Part shown: in pieces, positions 44,205-54,190 of the stretch | Layout of the letters: each line of letters begins with the position of its first letter | Position numbering within the stretch: the first letter of the stretch is position 1 | Assembly (NCBI GenBank): GCA_029262835.1 | Contig: JAJCYQ010000089.1 | Span: 1 to 64,000 of the forward strand | DNA length: 64,000 bases | Origin: Bacteroidota bacterium | GTDB lineage: Bacteria; Bacteroidota; Rhodothermia; Rhodothermales; UBA10348 | Direction of reading: 5' to 3' | Translations under genes and position numbers: made by a program | The notes under the pieces: generated by a model | Database searches by the model: none | What the model saw: only the letters and a program-made list of their open reading frames with translations | Told to the model about the DNA's origin: nothing

Positions 44205-46713
44205 GGGATGGTGTGCTGTTTGGTATACAAAGACGGGCCGTCGTGCCTTCGCCGGCCGTGCTGGCCAGTTGGAGGAGGTCGTCACGCCCGTAAAGCTGCG
44301 TCATGCGTTCAAATACGTTGGATAGGCCAATTCCGAAAAAAGGTTGCCGGCCGCTGGAAAAGCCCGTCTCCGGGAACAGAGCCGGTATGCCGGCACCCGA
44401 GTCCCGAACTTCGACAACGACCATGGACATATCGGCGTCCGTGGGTTCCGCGACGCGGGCCGAAATGGTGAGGCGGCCTGCGCCGCGTACTTTCTCTATT
44501 CCGTGCTTGATGGCATTCTCGACCATGGTCTGCACGGCGAAGGCGGGCACGGGATGCGCGCAGGCACTGGATTCAATGGACACGTCGACCTCGAGTCGGT
44601 CTCCGAAGCGTGCCTGTTCAATGTTCAGGTACCGATGGACGAGCTGGATTTCGTCGGAGAGCGGAACGAAGGGTTTGCTGCCTGTCTGGAGGGTATACCG
44701 GAAAATGGCGGCCAGGTTTTCCACCACCTCTTCTGCTGTCGATGGCTGCTCCTCGATGAGCGAAAGGATGGTATTGAGGGCATTGAACAGGAAATGCGGG
44801 TTGATCTGGGCGCGGAGTGCCACCAGGTGCGCCTCGGAGCTTTCCGATGCCAGGCGCTTTTCGCGTTCAACCATCTGGAGGCGCTCGGCGGCCAGTCCGA
44901 CGTGCACGGCAAACGAGCGCAGCTGCTCGAGGTCTTCCAGGTTGTAGACGGCGCGTCGCGCGGTTTTGGTCGCCAGAATGAACATCCCGACGGGCCGGCC
45001 GTCTCCGCGGACGGGGATGGCGAGTGCGGCTCCGTATTCCATGAGGGTACGGTGCGCGCGCGCGGGCAGCGTGTGGGTGCTGAGCTCCGGGTTGCGCGCC
45101 CAGATGGCCGGGTTGGCACGGAAGTGGGGCCAGAGCGAGAGAAACACCTGTTCGGTCACATACGGGGCGGTCGGATTGAAATTGCCCATGACCCAGGTCT
45201 CGGGTTCGGAGGGTGATTTCAGAAAGAGTACGGCGCTTCGGGCGCCGAATGCGCTCGCCGCGACGCGGACGGCTTCGGTGGCGAGCGTCTCTGCATCCAG
45301 ATAGTCCGTGATGCCTTCAATGAACCGCGAAACGGCCTTTCGCGCGCGTGAACGCTCCGCACTGAATATCCGGGTCACCTGCACGCGCAGTCCCCGTCCG
45401 AGCCGTTCGAAGGCAATCAGTAATATGACCACGAGAAGGCCTTCGATCACGATCCGGGAGTTACCCTCCCGATCCAGCCACGTATCGAGCGCGGTGACGC
45501 CGCCCACGAACGTGAAAAAGATGAGGCCGAGGGCCAGCGTGTAGACGAACGTGCGTGAGAGAATGTCGTCCACCTTGCCGTATCGAAGTGTACCGATGGT
45601 ATAGATCGTCACCGGCACGACGGCCAGGAGTTGGGCCGACACGATGATCCAGCCGGTTACCTGCTCGGTGAGCGCCGTAAGCAGTGGGATGACGCCGAGT
45701 ACGGCGAGGGCGACGACCACGGAGACGAATACGATGACGGAGCTGCCTGCCCGACCCCAGCCCTCTATGTGCTCCGGGTTGTGGCGGGCGGGATCGGCGA
45801 GGAGCGCGGCGGCGGCACTGACTCCGATGTAGCACGACGCGTAGAACAGGATGGGAACGAGCAGATCTTCCACGCTGACCGGACCGAGGGCGCCCCTGGC
45901 AAGCGTGACAAGGACCACCAAAACGAGCACAAAGGGGACAAGCAGCAGGAGCGGGCGCATCCAGCGTCCTGACCGCGACAGGACACCGGTGTCGGTCGTT
46001 ACCTTGAGCACGAGGAACAGTGGAAATCCGATCCAACCGGTCAGTCCGACGGTTGTAAGCACCTGGAAAAGGGTATCGTACGCGGTGCCGGCATGTGGCG
46101 GGCCGAGAAGTTCCACGAGCAGCATGCGGGCGAGGTTACCGAAAATCCAGAGGGAGGAGACAGCAATGAGAGCGAGCTCAAGGCGGGCGGCACGGTTGTG
46201 ACGGGCGAGTGGACCGGCGATGAACAGTCCAAGCAGGTGCAGGAACGATCCGAGCGTGAAGCCCCAGAGCGAAAATTGCCACAGTGTACCGGAGCGTGGA
46301 TAGAGGAACGTCGGGTGCCGCGCGAGTTCTACAGAGGCTTCTACAAATTCGTTGCCGCGCGTGAGCAGGTAGGTGCGCGTCGTGCCCGGGCCGAGGAATG
46401 CAATGGAGTTTTTAAGGTCCTCGGCGTAGAAATACTGCTGATTGTCCCAGAGGAAGAGCACATCCCCATCCCGGATGCCCGCCTCATATCCGGGACCCGC
46501 CGGGAAAACATATTCGGCCGTGATGGCTCCGTCGTCATCTTCCCATACGATCCAATCGGATGCCCGGGCGCCGGAATCCATGGGTGTGTTGGCATCCTGC
46601 TGGTAGGAGGCTACTTCATACCAGTCGAGCCCGACCTGCACGAGCGGCCAGGCCGAGAGCACGGCTGCAAAGAGAAGCAGCGCATGGAGAATATGGGAGC
46701 GGGCGGAGGTCAT
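44182..46713 (-). CDS. LytS-like sensor histidine kinase with GAF-like region
   Basis: LRAQINPHFLFNALNTILSLIEEQP (His_kinase), HATPase motifs, multi-TM N-terminus; adjacent LytTR regulator. Confidence 0.92.
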   Translation of the reverse strand: MTSARSHILHALLLFAAVLSAWPLVQVGLDWYEVASYQQDANTPMDSGARASDWIVWEDDDGAITAEYVFPAGPGYEAGIRDGDVLFLWDNQQYFYAEDLKNSIAFLGPGTTRTYLLTRGNEFVEASVELARHPTFLYPRSGTLWQFSLWGFTLGSFLHLLGLFIAGPLARHNRAARLELALIAVSSLWIFGNLARMLLVELLGPPHAGTAYDTLFQVLTTVGLTGWIGFPLFLVLKVTTDTGVLSRSGRWMRPLLLLVPFVLVLVVLVTLARGALGPVSVEDLLVPILFYASCYIGVSAAAALLADPARHNPEHIEGWGRAGSSVIVFVSVVVALAVLGVIPLLTALTEQVTGWIIVSAQLLAVVPVTIYTIGTLRYGKVDDILSRTFVYTLALGLIFFTFVGGVTALDTWLDREGNSRIVIEGLLVVILLIAFERLGRGLRVQVTRIFSAERSRARKAVSRFIEGITDYLDAETLATEAVRVAASAFGARSAVLFLKSPSEPETWVMGNFNPTAPYVTEQVFLSLWPHFRANPAIWARNPELSTHTLPARAHRTLMEYGAALAIPVRGDGRPVGMFILATKTARRAVYNLEDLEQLRSFAVHVGLAAERLQMVEREKRLASESSEAHLVALRAQINPHFLFNALNTILSLIEEQPSTAEEVVENLAAIFRYTLQTGSKPFVPLSDEIQLVHRYLNIEQARFGDRLEVDVSIESSACAHPVPAFAVQTMVENAIKHGIEKVRGAGRLTISARVAEPTDADMSMVVVEVRDSGAGIPALFPETGFSSGRQPFFGIGLSNVFERMTQLYGRDDLLQLASTAGEGTTARLCIPNSTPSHDPNRNH

Positions 46714-46783
46714 GGAACGAGTATAGGGACGTATTCATTGTAGTTCCATCCACAAATGCATCCGTTTCAATTCGCCTTCCGAC

Positions 46784-47575
46784 ATGCTGATCGACTCGCA
46801 CGTACATATCAACCACGCCAAATTCTCGGACGATCGCGAGTCCGCCCTGGACCGGGCCCGCGAGGCGGGTGTGAAGGCGTTTCTGGTTCCCGGTATTGAT
46901 ATGGCATCGCTTCATTCGGCGTTCGAACTGGCGTCGCGGCATGATGATGTACACGTCATGGTCGGCATCCACCCGAGTCACGTCCGGGAAGTGGATGACG
47001 CTGCGTGGGACGAGGTCGAGCGCCTCGCGACCGACCCGCGGGTGGTAGCCATCGGGGAAACCGGTCTCGACTACTACTGGGATACATCATTCAATGACAT
47101 CCAGCACGACTTCCTGCGCAGGCACATCCGCCTGGCGGCGCGTCTTGGCCTGCCACTTGTTTTCCACAACCGGGATGCATCGGAAGACTTGGTCCGCATT
47201 GTAGGTGAGGAAAAAGAGGCACACGACAAGCCGGATCTCATACACGGCGTCTTCCACTGCTTTGGCGGTCCTTCGTGGTTGTCGCGCGCCGTACTGGACC
47301 TGGGCTTTCACGTAGGCATCGGGGGGACGTTCACGTTCAAGAATGCCGGCGTCCCCGACGCCGTCCGGGATATTCCGATGAATCGGATACTGGTTGAGAC
47401 GGACAGCCCGTTCCTGGCGCCCGTCCCGCACAGGGGGAAACGCAATGAGCCGGCCTATGTGCGACTCGTGGCCGAGGCGCTCGCCATCGACAGGGGAATG
47501 GCGCTGGAGGATGTAGTAAGGGAAACCGGGCAGAACGCAGAGCGCCTGTTCAGACTGAGTAATCGTCGCCTGTGA
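46784..47575 (+). CDS. TatD family metal-dependent hydrolase
   Basis: MLIDSHVHINHAKF, AIGETGLDYYWD, ILVETDSPFLAPVPHRGKRNEP. Confidence 0.94.
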   Translation: MLIDSHVHINHAKFSDDRESALDRAREAGVKAFLVPGIDMASLHSAFELASRHDDVHVMVGIHPSHVREVDDAAWDEVERLATDPRVVAIGETGLDYYWDTSFNDIQHDFLRRHIRLAARLGLPLVFHNRDASEDLVRIVGEEKEAHDKPDLIHGVFHCFGGPSWLSRAVLDLGFHVGIGGTFTFKNAGVPDAVRDIPMNRILVETDSPFLAPVPHRGKRNEPAYVRLVAEALAIDRGMALEDVVRETGQNAERLFRLSNRRL

Positions 47576-48803
47576 TCTCGACGCGGCTTCCGCTACGGAC
47601 GGCGTCACTACCTCGGATGGCAACGACGGTCGATTCGTACGACCGCTGCCAGTTTGCCACGGCGTCGAATGGGCCATAGAAGTAATTGTCCATGAACGCT
47701 TTGAGTGCCCAGTAGAGCGGCGTTTCGGCGTTCGGGTCATCGGCCGCCGGGTCCTGCCCGAGGGCCTCCAGCTTGGTGGCGTTGGCGAGCAGCGCAATGC
47801 CGGTTTCCTTGTAGAACCGGTCCTTCCGCGCGTAGACTTCCCATCCGAGCATGGGCGCATCGACCTCCTTGAACATCCACGCCTTGCTGTCACGCAGGAT
47901 GATGGTGGAGTCCGAGCCGTAGAAAAGGTCGTACATGCCATCGAACCCCGAGACGAGCGTGGCATCGTACATGAAATTCTGCCCATCTTCGTAGCTGACG
48001 ATGGCCTGGATGGTGTCGGCCACGTCCCGGCCATCCTTCCAGAACATGGTCCCACCGAATCCGGAGATCGATTTGGGGCGCGCGCCCAGGATCCAACTGG
48101 CCGTATCGACCTGCTGGATACCTACCTCGCCGAAAAGGCCGAGCGACACGTCTGCATTGAGCCGCCAGTTGAGCGCGCGTTCGCGCTCGCGGCTGGCCGA
48201 TGTGCGTCGCCAGCTGTCTTTCATGTGCCACTGGGAACGGGCCATGGCGCTCTGCCCGAGGGCCCCGCTGCGGATGAATCCAAAAACAGAACGGTACTGG
48301 GGCTCCGTGCCATAGAGGAGCCCGCCCTGGAACACCTGGTCGCTGGCCGTGCGGGCGGCACGGGCAATGGCTCGGGCATCGTCAAGCGTATGTGCGAGCG
48401 GGGCCTCGCAGTACACATGCTTGCCCGCCTCGAGCGCATGGAGCACGATGTCGCGGTGCATGTGCGTGGGCGTGGCAATGAAGACGGCTTCGATGTCCGG
48501 ATTGTCGAGCAGTTCCCGGTAATCGGCGTGCGTGGCGACGCCCGGATGATCGCGCCCGACGCGGCGAAGCATGATCGGGTAATTGTCGGCTATGGCCCGG
48601 AGGTCGGCTTCCTCGATTCGCGTGAGTGCGGCAGCGATTTCGCGCCCCCATTCGCCAAAACCGATGACGCCGCAGGCGACGGTCTCCACGTCGCGCCGTG
48701 GGGAGCGCGGGGCGGTCGGCTCGGCGCGTGGAATACGATGAATGGCCGCTGCACTGGCCGCCAGTGAGCCCATCTTGAGGAAGTGTCGGCGCGAAAGAGA
48801 CAT
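47550..48803 (-). CDS. Tat-exported Gfo/Idh/MocA family oxidoreductase
   Basis: SRRHFLKMGS twin-Arg signal; GVIGFGEWG; GKHVYCEAPLAHTLDDA. Confidence 0.9.
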   Translation of the reverse strand: MSLSRRHFLKMGSLAASAAAIHRIPRAEPTAPRSPRRDVETVACGVIGFGEWGREIAAALTRIEEADLRAIADNYPIMLRRVGRDHPGVATHADYRELLDNPDIEAVFIATPTHMHRDIVLHALEAGKHVYCEAPLAHTLDDARAIARAARTASDQVFQGGLLYGTEPQYRSVFGFIRSGALGQSAMARSQWHMKDSWRRTSASRERERALNWRLNADVSLGLFGEVGIQQVDTASWILGARPKSISGFGGTMFWKDGRDVADTIQAIVSYEDGQNFMYDATLVSGFDGMYDLFYGSDSTIILRDSKAWMFKEVDAPMLGWEVYARKDRFYKETGIALLANATKLEALGQDPAADDPNAETPLYWALKAFMDNYFYGPFDAVANWQRSYESTVVAIRGSDAVRSGSRVEITGDDYSV

Positions 48804-48815
48804 GTCTATTGACGG

Positions 48816-48860
48816 TTTTTCAGAGAGATAGTCTTCGGGGAGGTACTATTCGGGGAGATA
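48816..48860. repeat. 3 x 15-bp degenerate tandem repeat (consensus NTNTTCRGRGAGRTA)
   Basis: TTTTTCAGAGAGATA / GTCTTCGGGGAGGTA / CTATTCGGGGAGATA. Confidence 0.75.
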
Positions 48861-48908
48861 CGGCGCTTTGCGATAAGATAACCCAGTGTGCATTCTGAAT
48901 TCCCGGAA

Positions 48909-49934
48909 TCAGAATTCCCAGAACCAGCATTCCCGAATGCCGTCTGGCCAGCTGGATGCGTGCCGGAGCGCCGGCTCGACAAGTACTGCCGTCGCCCACG
49001 CATCGGCGAGGGCTGCGCCGTCGGCGCGCACCGCGGCGAGGCGGGCCTCTGTGAGGGGCTGACCGCTGCGCGGATCCATGACGTGGCCAATGCGGCGCTC
49101 GCCGTCGTGGCCCGACCGGCTGAAACTGGCCGATACGCCGAGCGCTTCATTCTCCATTTCGATCGTGATGAGCGGTCTGCGGGCTGTGCCGCAGGGAGCT
49201 CGGCCGTGAGGGAGAGCACTGGCCTCTGGATGCGCCACGCCCACGAGGAAAGGCCCCCCTATAGCCAGGATGCTGCTCGTTCCGCCGTGAATGAGTGCCC
49301 TCGAAGCGCCCACCTCGTCCGCCATGTACAGCATTTCATCGAGGGCAATACCCTTTCCAATTCCTCCAAAGTCGAGCGATACGTCGCTCGAGTCGAAGAA
49401 TACCTCCGGCCGCTCGGCCGAGATGTGCACGCGATGCCACTGGCTGGCCGCGGCGGCGCGTCCGAGAGTGTCTGGCGTTGGGCGAACGCCAGGGTCAGTT
49501 TGCTGGTTGTCGTCCGGGTTCCGATCGTCCGGGCCGTGGTCGGTGCGGTTGCGATCGGTGCGGCCACCCTGCATGCCCCAGGCTTCCAGGAGCGGGAATG
49601 CGGCCGCGCTGAAGGCACCGCCGCTCCGGCGGGTCACCTCATCCGAGAGCTGGAGCGTACGATACAGGAGTGGCGAGACGGGCACGGGGCCGCGCGCGGC
49701 GCGCGCATTCACGCGGAAGAGCTCGCTCGCCGGGTCGTAGCGCGAGAGCGCCCGCTCGACGCGCCCGGCTTCGCCGAGCAGCGCCTCACCGATTGCCCGC
49801 AGTCGCGCGCGGCCCGTGACTTGCGAATCGTCGTCTCTCGGCTCGGCCTCGAGCAGGCATTCGAACCGGGTGGCCATCGCGCGCCGGGATGTGCGCACGG
49901 AGAGCACGCAGCGCGGGCCATTGCCGAAAACCAT
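48909..49934 (-). CDS. apbE: FAD:protein FMN transferase (ApbE)
   Basis: SLDFGGIGKGIALDEML, GHVMDPRSGQPLTEARLAAVRADGAALADAWATAVLV. Confidence 0.92.
   Translation of the reverse strand: MVFGNGPRCVLSVRTSRRAMATRFECLLEAEPRDDDSQVTGRARLRAIGEALLGEAGRVERALSRYDPASELFRVNARAARGPVPVSPLLYRTLQLSDEVTRRSGGAFSAAAFPLLEAWGMQGGRTDRNRTDHGPDDRNPDDNQQTDPGVRPTPDTLGRAAAASQWHRVHISAERPEVFFDSSDVSLDFGGIGKGIALDEMLYMADEVGASRALIHGGTSSILAIGGPFLVGVAHPEASALPHGRAPCGTARRPLITIEMENEALGVSASFSRSGHDGERRIGHVMDPRSGQPLTEARLAAVRADGAALADAWATAVLVEPALRHASSWPDGIRECWFWEF
49494..49568. repeat. 5 x 15-bp tandem repeat within apbE encoding pentapeptides (GGRTD)(RNRTD)(HGPDD)(RNPDD)(NQQTD)
   Basis: Direct reading of nucleotide and peptide periodicity. 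Confidence 0.85.
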
Positions 49935-49944
49935 CTGTTACCTG

Positions 49945-51378
49945 TTACGATTCAGGGAACGTGCCGTAGGTCGGAATGTCCAGTTTCGTACCCGTTCCAG
50001 TGTGGAAAACGCGGTTTTCGCGGTCCAGGTAAATAGCTTCGCCATAGCGCTCGGACGCTTCCGCCATGGAAATGATGGCCTGCGTAATCAGCGCCACATC
50101 GATATTGCCGTTCGTCTGTTTATCAGAACGGATGGCATCGAAAAGGTTGGCCACGTGTGCGGGAATATGCGGCCCAGGCTCCAGGTTCTCGTACGACTCA
50201 GGATCCACCAGGTCGGCGAACGGCCGCTCCGGGCGGAGTTCGACGGAATTACCTCCGAAATAAAGGGTGGCTTCGTGGCCGCGGATGACCTGGCCCACGC
50301 CCTGTTCGTTGACCGTCGATCCTGCAATGAGCATGCAGAGTCCGGACGGGAATTCAGCAAGCAACTGTGTGTTGTCCGTAACAGATCGGTCGTCGGGACC
50401 GAGCATGGACTGCGTCACAATGTTGTTGCCAATACACACCACGCGCTTCGGAAATTCCGTGATGTTCGCCGCAATCACGAGCGGATGGATCATGTGGGCC
50501 AGCAGATCGCCCAGGATGCCGGCGCAGTAGGGGAGGTATTTGCGCCAGCGGTGGTAGTGCTCCCGATTGAAATCGATTTTGTTGTTTACCGGGCCGAGCC
50601 AGTGCTCCCAGTCCATGGTGCCGGGTGTGACGCCCTCATCGAGCGCGTAATAGTTCCATTCGCCGTCGGGCGAGTTTCGCATGTAGGAGTTCTGCGCGAA
50701 CGTCGGAGGCCCGATTTTGCCTGCACGGATGAGTTCCGCTGCCTTGTGCCACTTGGCTTCAGTGGTATACTGGGATCCTATCTGGAATTTGAGACCCGTA
50801 TCCTGGACCACGTCAGCCACGTTGAAGGCCTCATCCAGGTAGCGCGTCATGGGCTTTTCGCAGTACACATGTTTGCCGGCTCGAAGAGCATCGATGGCGA
50901 CCTGCGCATGCCAGTGATCGACTGTTCCGATGAAGACCACGTCCACGTCCTTGTTTTCCACAAGGCGACGGTGATCTTCGTATGTCTCGACAGAGTAGTC
51001 ACCAAGATTCCGCGACTGGCGGACTGAATCGAGCAGGCCTCGTGCCTGTTCACGGCGCCCCGAATACAGATCACAGACGGCCATGCCTACCGCATTGTAG
51101 TCGTAATTGTGCCACGTTTCGCCTTCGCTGCCCGCGTTGGCGACGGTACGCACATGCGCGCTGAAACCCTGTCCGCCAACCCCCACGAACCCGATGTTGA
51201 GCCTGTCGTTGGCGCCGAGCACAGAGCCGGGGGCAGGGGCCGCCGAGACGCGGGCGGCCGCGTGGCCAGCCGGAAGCCCGGAGGCCAGGGCACCACCCGC
51301 AGCCAGGGCGCTTTTCTTGAGAAAAGACCGGCGCGATGCGGCGGCAGGAGTTTTCCGGGAGTCTTCAGGCGTGGACAT
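49945..51378 (-). CDS. Tat-exported Gfo/Idh/MocA family oxidoreductase
   Basis: RRSFLKKSALAAGG twin-Arg signal; GFVGVGGQG; GKHVYCEKPMTRYLDEAFNV. Confidence 0.9.
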   Translation of the reverse strand: MSTPEDSRKTPAAASRRSFLKKSALAAGGALASGLPAGHAAARVSAAPAPGSVLGANDRLNIGFVGVGGQGFSAHVRTVANAGSEGETWHNYDYNAVGMAVCDLYSGRREQARGLLDSVRQSRNLGDYSVETYEDHRRLVENKDVDVVFIGTVDHWHAQVAIDALRAGKHVYCEKPMTRYLDEAFNVADVVQDTGLKFQIGSQYTTEAKWHKAAELIRAGKIGPPTFAQNSYMRNSPDGEWNYYALDEGVTPGTMDWEHWLGPVNNKIDFNREHYHRWRKYLPYCAGILGDLLAHMIHPLVIAANITEFPKRVVCIGNNIVTQSMLGPDDRSVTDNTQLLAEFPSGLCMLIAGSTVNEQGVGQVIRGHEATLYFGGNSVELRPERPFADLVDPESYENLEPGPHIPAHVANLFDAIRSDKQTNGNIDVALITQAIISMAEASERYGEAIYLDRENRVFHTGTGTKLDIPTYGTFPES

Positions 51379-51457
51379 GGGATTTTTACAGATAGGGAAG
51401 TGACGTGTGCCGTAAAATAACACGGCGACCCTCAATGTCCAGACCCCTGGTGTACGT

Positions 51458-52093
51458 ATGCTTCCAATCGCTGTTTTTTCCCATGCCCGACGGCGTCGTC
51501 GCGTTCATGCTGTCCTCCAGCTTGTGGCCGGGGTGCTTCTCCTTGGATCGCTTACGGCGCCGCGCTCGGCGGCCCAGGATACGGCCGATCCTGACGCCGG
51601 CGCCGTGCAGTCGCTGGTTTTTGCCGACTCGTCATACATCGTCGTCGATGGCACGTCCAACCGGTCGGACTGGACGGTCCATGCGCCAGCATTCAGCGCG
51701 GATGTCCGCACCTCCCCGGACGGCGCCCCGGCCTCTGTCACGCTCACGGTGGACGTCCAGGCCATGGAAAGCCGAAAGAGCACCATCATGGATCGCCTCA
51801 TGCGCGGCGCGCTGGACGCTGACACCCACGACACCATCTCGTTCGTGTCAGACTCCATCGACCCGTCGGACGAGGGAGCCTTCGCGGCCCGCGGCGAACT
51901 GGAACTGGCGGGAACGAAACAACCTGTCACCGTAGCGGTCACGCGCGGCGTGAACACTACAGGACAGGTTGTCTGGGAGGGAAGCGTACCGCTTCTCATG
52001 ACCGACTTCGGCATCAAGCCACCGAAGGCCATGTTCGGTGCGCTGCACACGGGTAACGAAGTGACGGTTCGCTTCCGACTGGTTGAAGAGTAG
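51458..52093 (+). CDS. YceI family protein
   Basis: SNRSDWTVHAPAFSADV, DFGIKPPKAMFGALHTGNEVTVRFRL. Confidence 0.87.
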   Translation: MLPIAVFSHARRRRRVHAVLQLVAGVLLLGSLTAPRSAAQDTADPDAGAVQSLVFADSSYIVVDGTSNRSDWTVHAPAFSADVRTSPDGAPASVTLTVDVQAMESRKSTIMDRLMRGALDADTHDTISFVSDSIDPSDEGAFAARGELELAGTKQPVTVAVTRGVNTTGQVVWEGSVPLLMTDFGIKPPKAMFGALHTGNEVTVRFRLVEE

Positions 52094-52104
52094 GGCGCTC
52101 GGCC

Positions 52105-54036
52105 TTATTTCGCGGGCTCCTCGTCCTCGTCATCGACCACTTCGTAGTCCACGTCCTTGACTTCGGCATCCGCTTCAGGCTCGGCAGCTGACTCGCCGTC
52201 CGCTCCGTCACCTGATGCGCCGGCGGACTCGGCCTGCTGCGCCGCGTACATTTCCTGGCTGGCATCGGCCCAGGCCGCATTGAGCTCTTCAATGGCGGGC
52301 TCAAGGCCAGCTACATCCTTGGCTTCGTGCAGCTTCTTGACCTCACTGACGGCTGCCTCAATGCGCGACTTTTTGTCAGCAGGCAGCTTTTCGCCGTACT
52401 CGGACAGGTTTTTTTCCGTCTGTAGAACGAGCGCATCGGCCGAATTCAGTTTTTCGATCTCTTCCTTGCGCTTTTTGTCCTCGTCGGCGTGCGCCTTCGC
52501 ATCGGTCCGCATCTTCTCGATTTCCTGCTCGGTGAGTCCCGAAGAGGCCTCAATGCGGATGGATTGCTCCTTGCCGCTGGCGTTGTCTTTTGCACTCACA
52601 TTCAGGATCCCGTTGGCATCGATGTCGAATGACACTTCGATCTGAGGCACACCGCGGGGAGCGGGCGGAATGCCATCCAGGTGGAAGCGCCCAATGGTAC
52701 GGTTGTCCGATGCCATGGACCGGTCTCCCTGAAGTACATGGATTTCCACGGACGGCTGGTTGTCGGCTGCCGTGGAGAAGGTCTCGCTTTTCTTGGTCGG
52801 AATAGTGGTATTGGCCGGAATGAGCACGGTCGATACGCCGCCCAGCGTCTCAATGCCCAGGTTGAGCGGGGTCACGTCGAGCAAAAGCACATCGCTCACG
52901 TCTCCCGACAGGACACCGCCCTGGATGGCGGCGCCGATGGCGACCACCTCGTCCGGGTTGACCGAGCGGTTGGGCGCTTTGCCGAAAAAGGTTTCGGCCG
53001 CCTTCTGGATGGCCGGAATACGGGTCGATCCGCCGACCAGAATGACCTGGTCCACCTTGTCTTTCGAGATACCGGCATCCTTGAGGGCCTTTTCCATCGG
53101 AGGAATGGTCCGCTTCACGAGGTCATCGACCAGGTCTTCGAACTTGGCGCGCGAGAGATCCATGGTAAGATGCTTGGGACCATCCTGCGTCGCCGTGATG
53201 AAGGGCAGGTTGACGGTCGTTGCGGATGAGCTGGAGAGTTCGATCTTGGCCTTTTCGGCGGCCTCCTTCAGTCGCTGAAGCGCCATGGCATCCGAACGTA
53301 GATCAATCCCTTCATCCTTCTTGAACTGGTCTGCGATGTAATCAATGACGCGCTGGTCGAAATCGTCACCCCCGAGGTGGGTATCGCCGTTGGTCGAGCG
53401 GACCTCGAACACGCCGTCGCCAAGCTCCAGGATGGAAATGTCGTACGTACCGCCACCCAGGTCGAAGACGGCCACGATTTCCTCGGACTCCTTCTTGTCG
53501 AGGCCGTAGGCAAGGGCTGCTGCGGTCGGCTCATTGATAATGCGGCGTACGGTCAGGCCAGCGATCTCACCGGCTTCCTTCGTAGCGGTACGCTGGGCGT
53601 CGTTGAAGTAGGCGGGCACCGTGATTACGGCCTCCGTAACCTTTTCCCCCAGATAGTCTTCGGCCGTCTGCTTCAGTTTCTGCAGGACCATGGCTGAGAT
53701 CTCCTGCGGCGTGTAGACGCGGTCGTCGATCTTGACGCGGGCTGTGTGGTTGTCGCCCTCGACCACGTCGTAGGGGACGGTTTTCAGTTCGCTCGTGACC
53801 TCACCATGCTTGCGTCCCATGAACCGCTTGATCGAAAAGATCGTGTGGTTCGGATTGGTAATGGCCTGCCGCTTGGCAGGGGCGCCGACGAGGCGTTCGC
53901 CATCCTTCTTGAACGCTACAATGGACGGCGTCGTGCGTGCGCCCTCGGCGTTCGTGATTACAACGGGCTCTCCACCCTCCATGACGGAGACAACGGAGTT
54001 CGTGGTGCCCAGGTCAATGCCAATGATTTTACCCAT
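52105..54036 (-). CDS. dnaK: molecular chaperone DnaK
   Basis: [27 protein letters not shown], full Hsp70 signatures. Confidence 0.99.
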   Translation of the reverse strand: MGKIIGIDLGTTNSVVSVMEGGEPVVITNAEGARTTPSIVAFKKDGERLVGAPAKRQAITNPNHTIFSIKRFMGRKHGEVTSELKTVPYDVVEGDNHTARVKIDDRVYTPQEISAMVLQKLKQTAEDYLGEKVTEAVITVPAYFNDAQRTATKEAGEIAGLTVRRIINEPTAAALAYGLDKKESEEIVAVFDLGGGTYDISILELGDGVFEVRSTNGDTHLGGDDFDQRVIDYIADQFKKDEGIDLRSDAMALQRLKEAAEKAKIELSSSSATTVNLPFITATQDGPKHLTMDLSRAKFEDLVDDLVKRTIPPMEKALKDAGISKDKVDQVILVGGSTRIPAIQKAAETFFGKAPNRSVNPDEVVAIGAAIQGGVLSGDVSDVLLLDVTPLNLGIETLGGVSTVLIPANTTIPTKKSETFSTAADNQPSVEIHVLQGDRSMASDNRTIGRFHLDGIPPAPRGVPQIEVSFDIDANGILNVSAKDNASGKEQSIRIEASSGLTEQEIEKMRTDAKAHADEDKKRKEEIEKLNSADALVLQTEKNLSEYGEKLPADKKSRIEAAVSEVKKLHEAKDVAGLEPAIEELNAAWADASQEMYAAQQAESAGASGDGADGESAAEPEADAEVKDVDYEVVDDEDEEPAK

Positions 54037-54190
54037 GATGCTTCAATTCGGTGTTCGGTCAGAGTGTCAGTGGCAACATGCTACAAGAACAATGCCGTTT
54101 TGAAAATGCCGACATATTGTCAGGGCGGATTTCGACTGACTTCCAGTCGCGTCACTGGTATATTGATCCGACGCCCCAACAACCAGCCGC

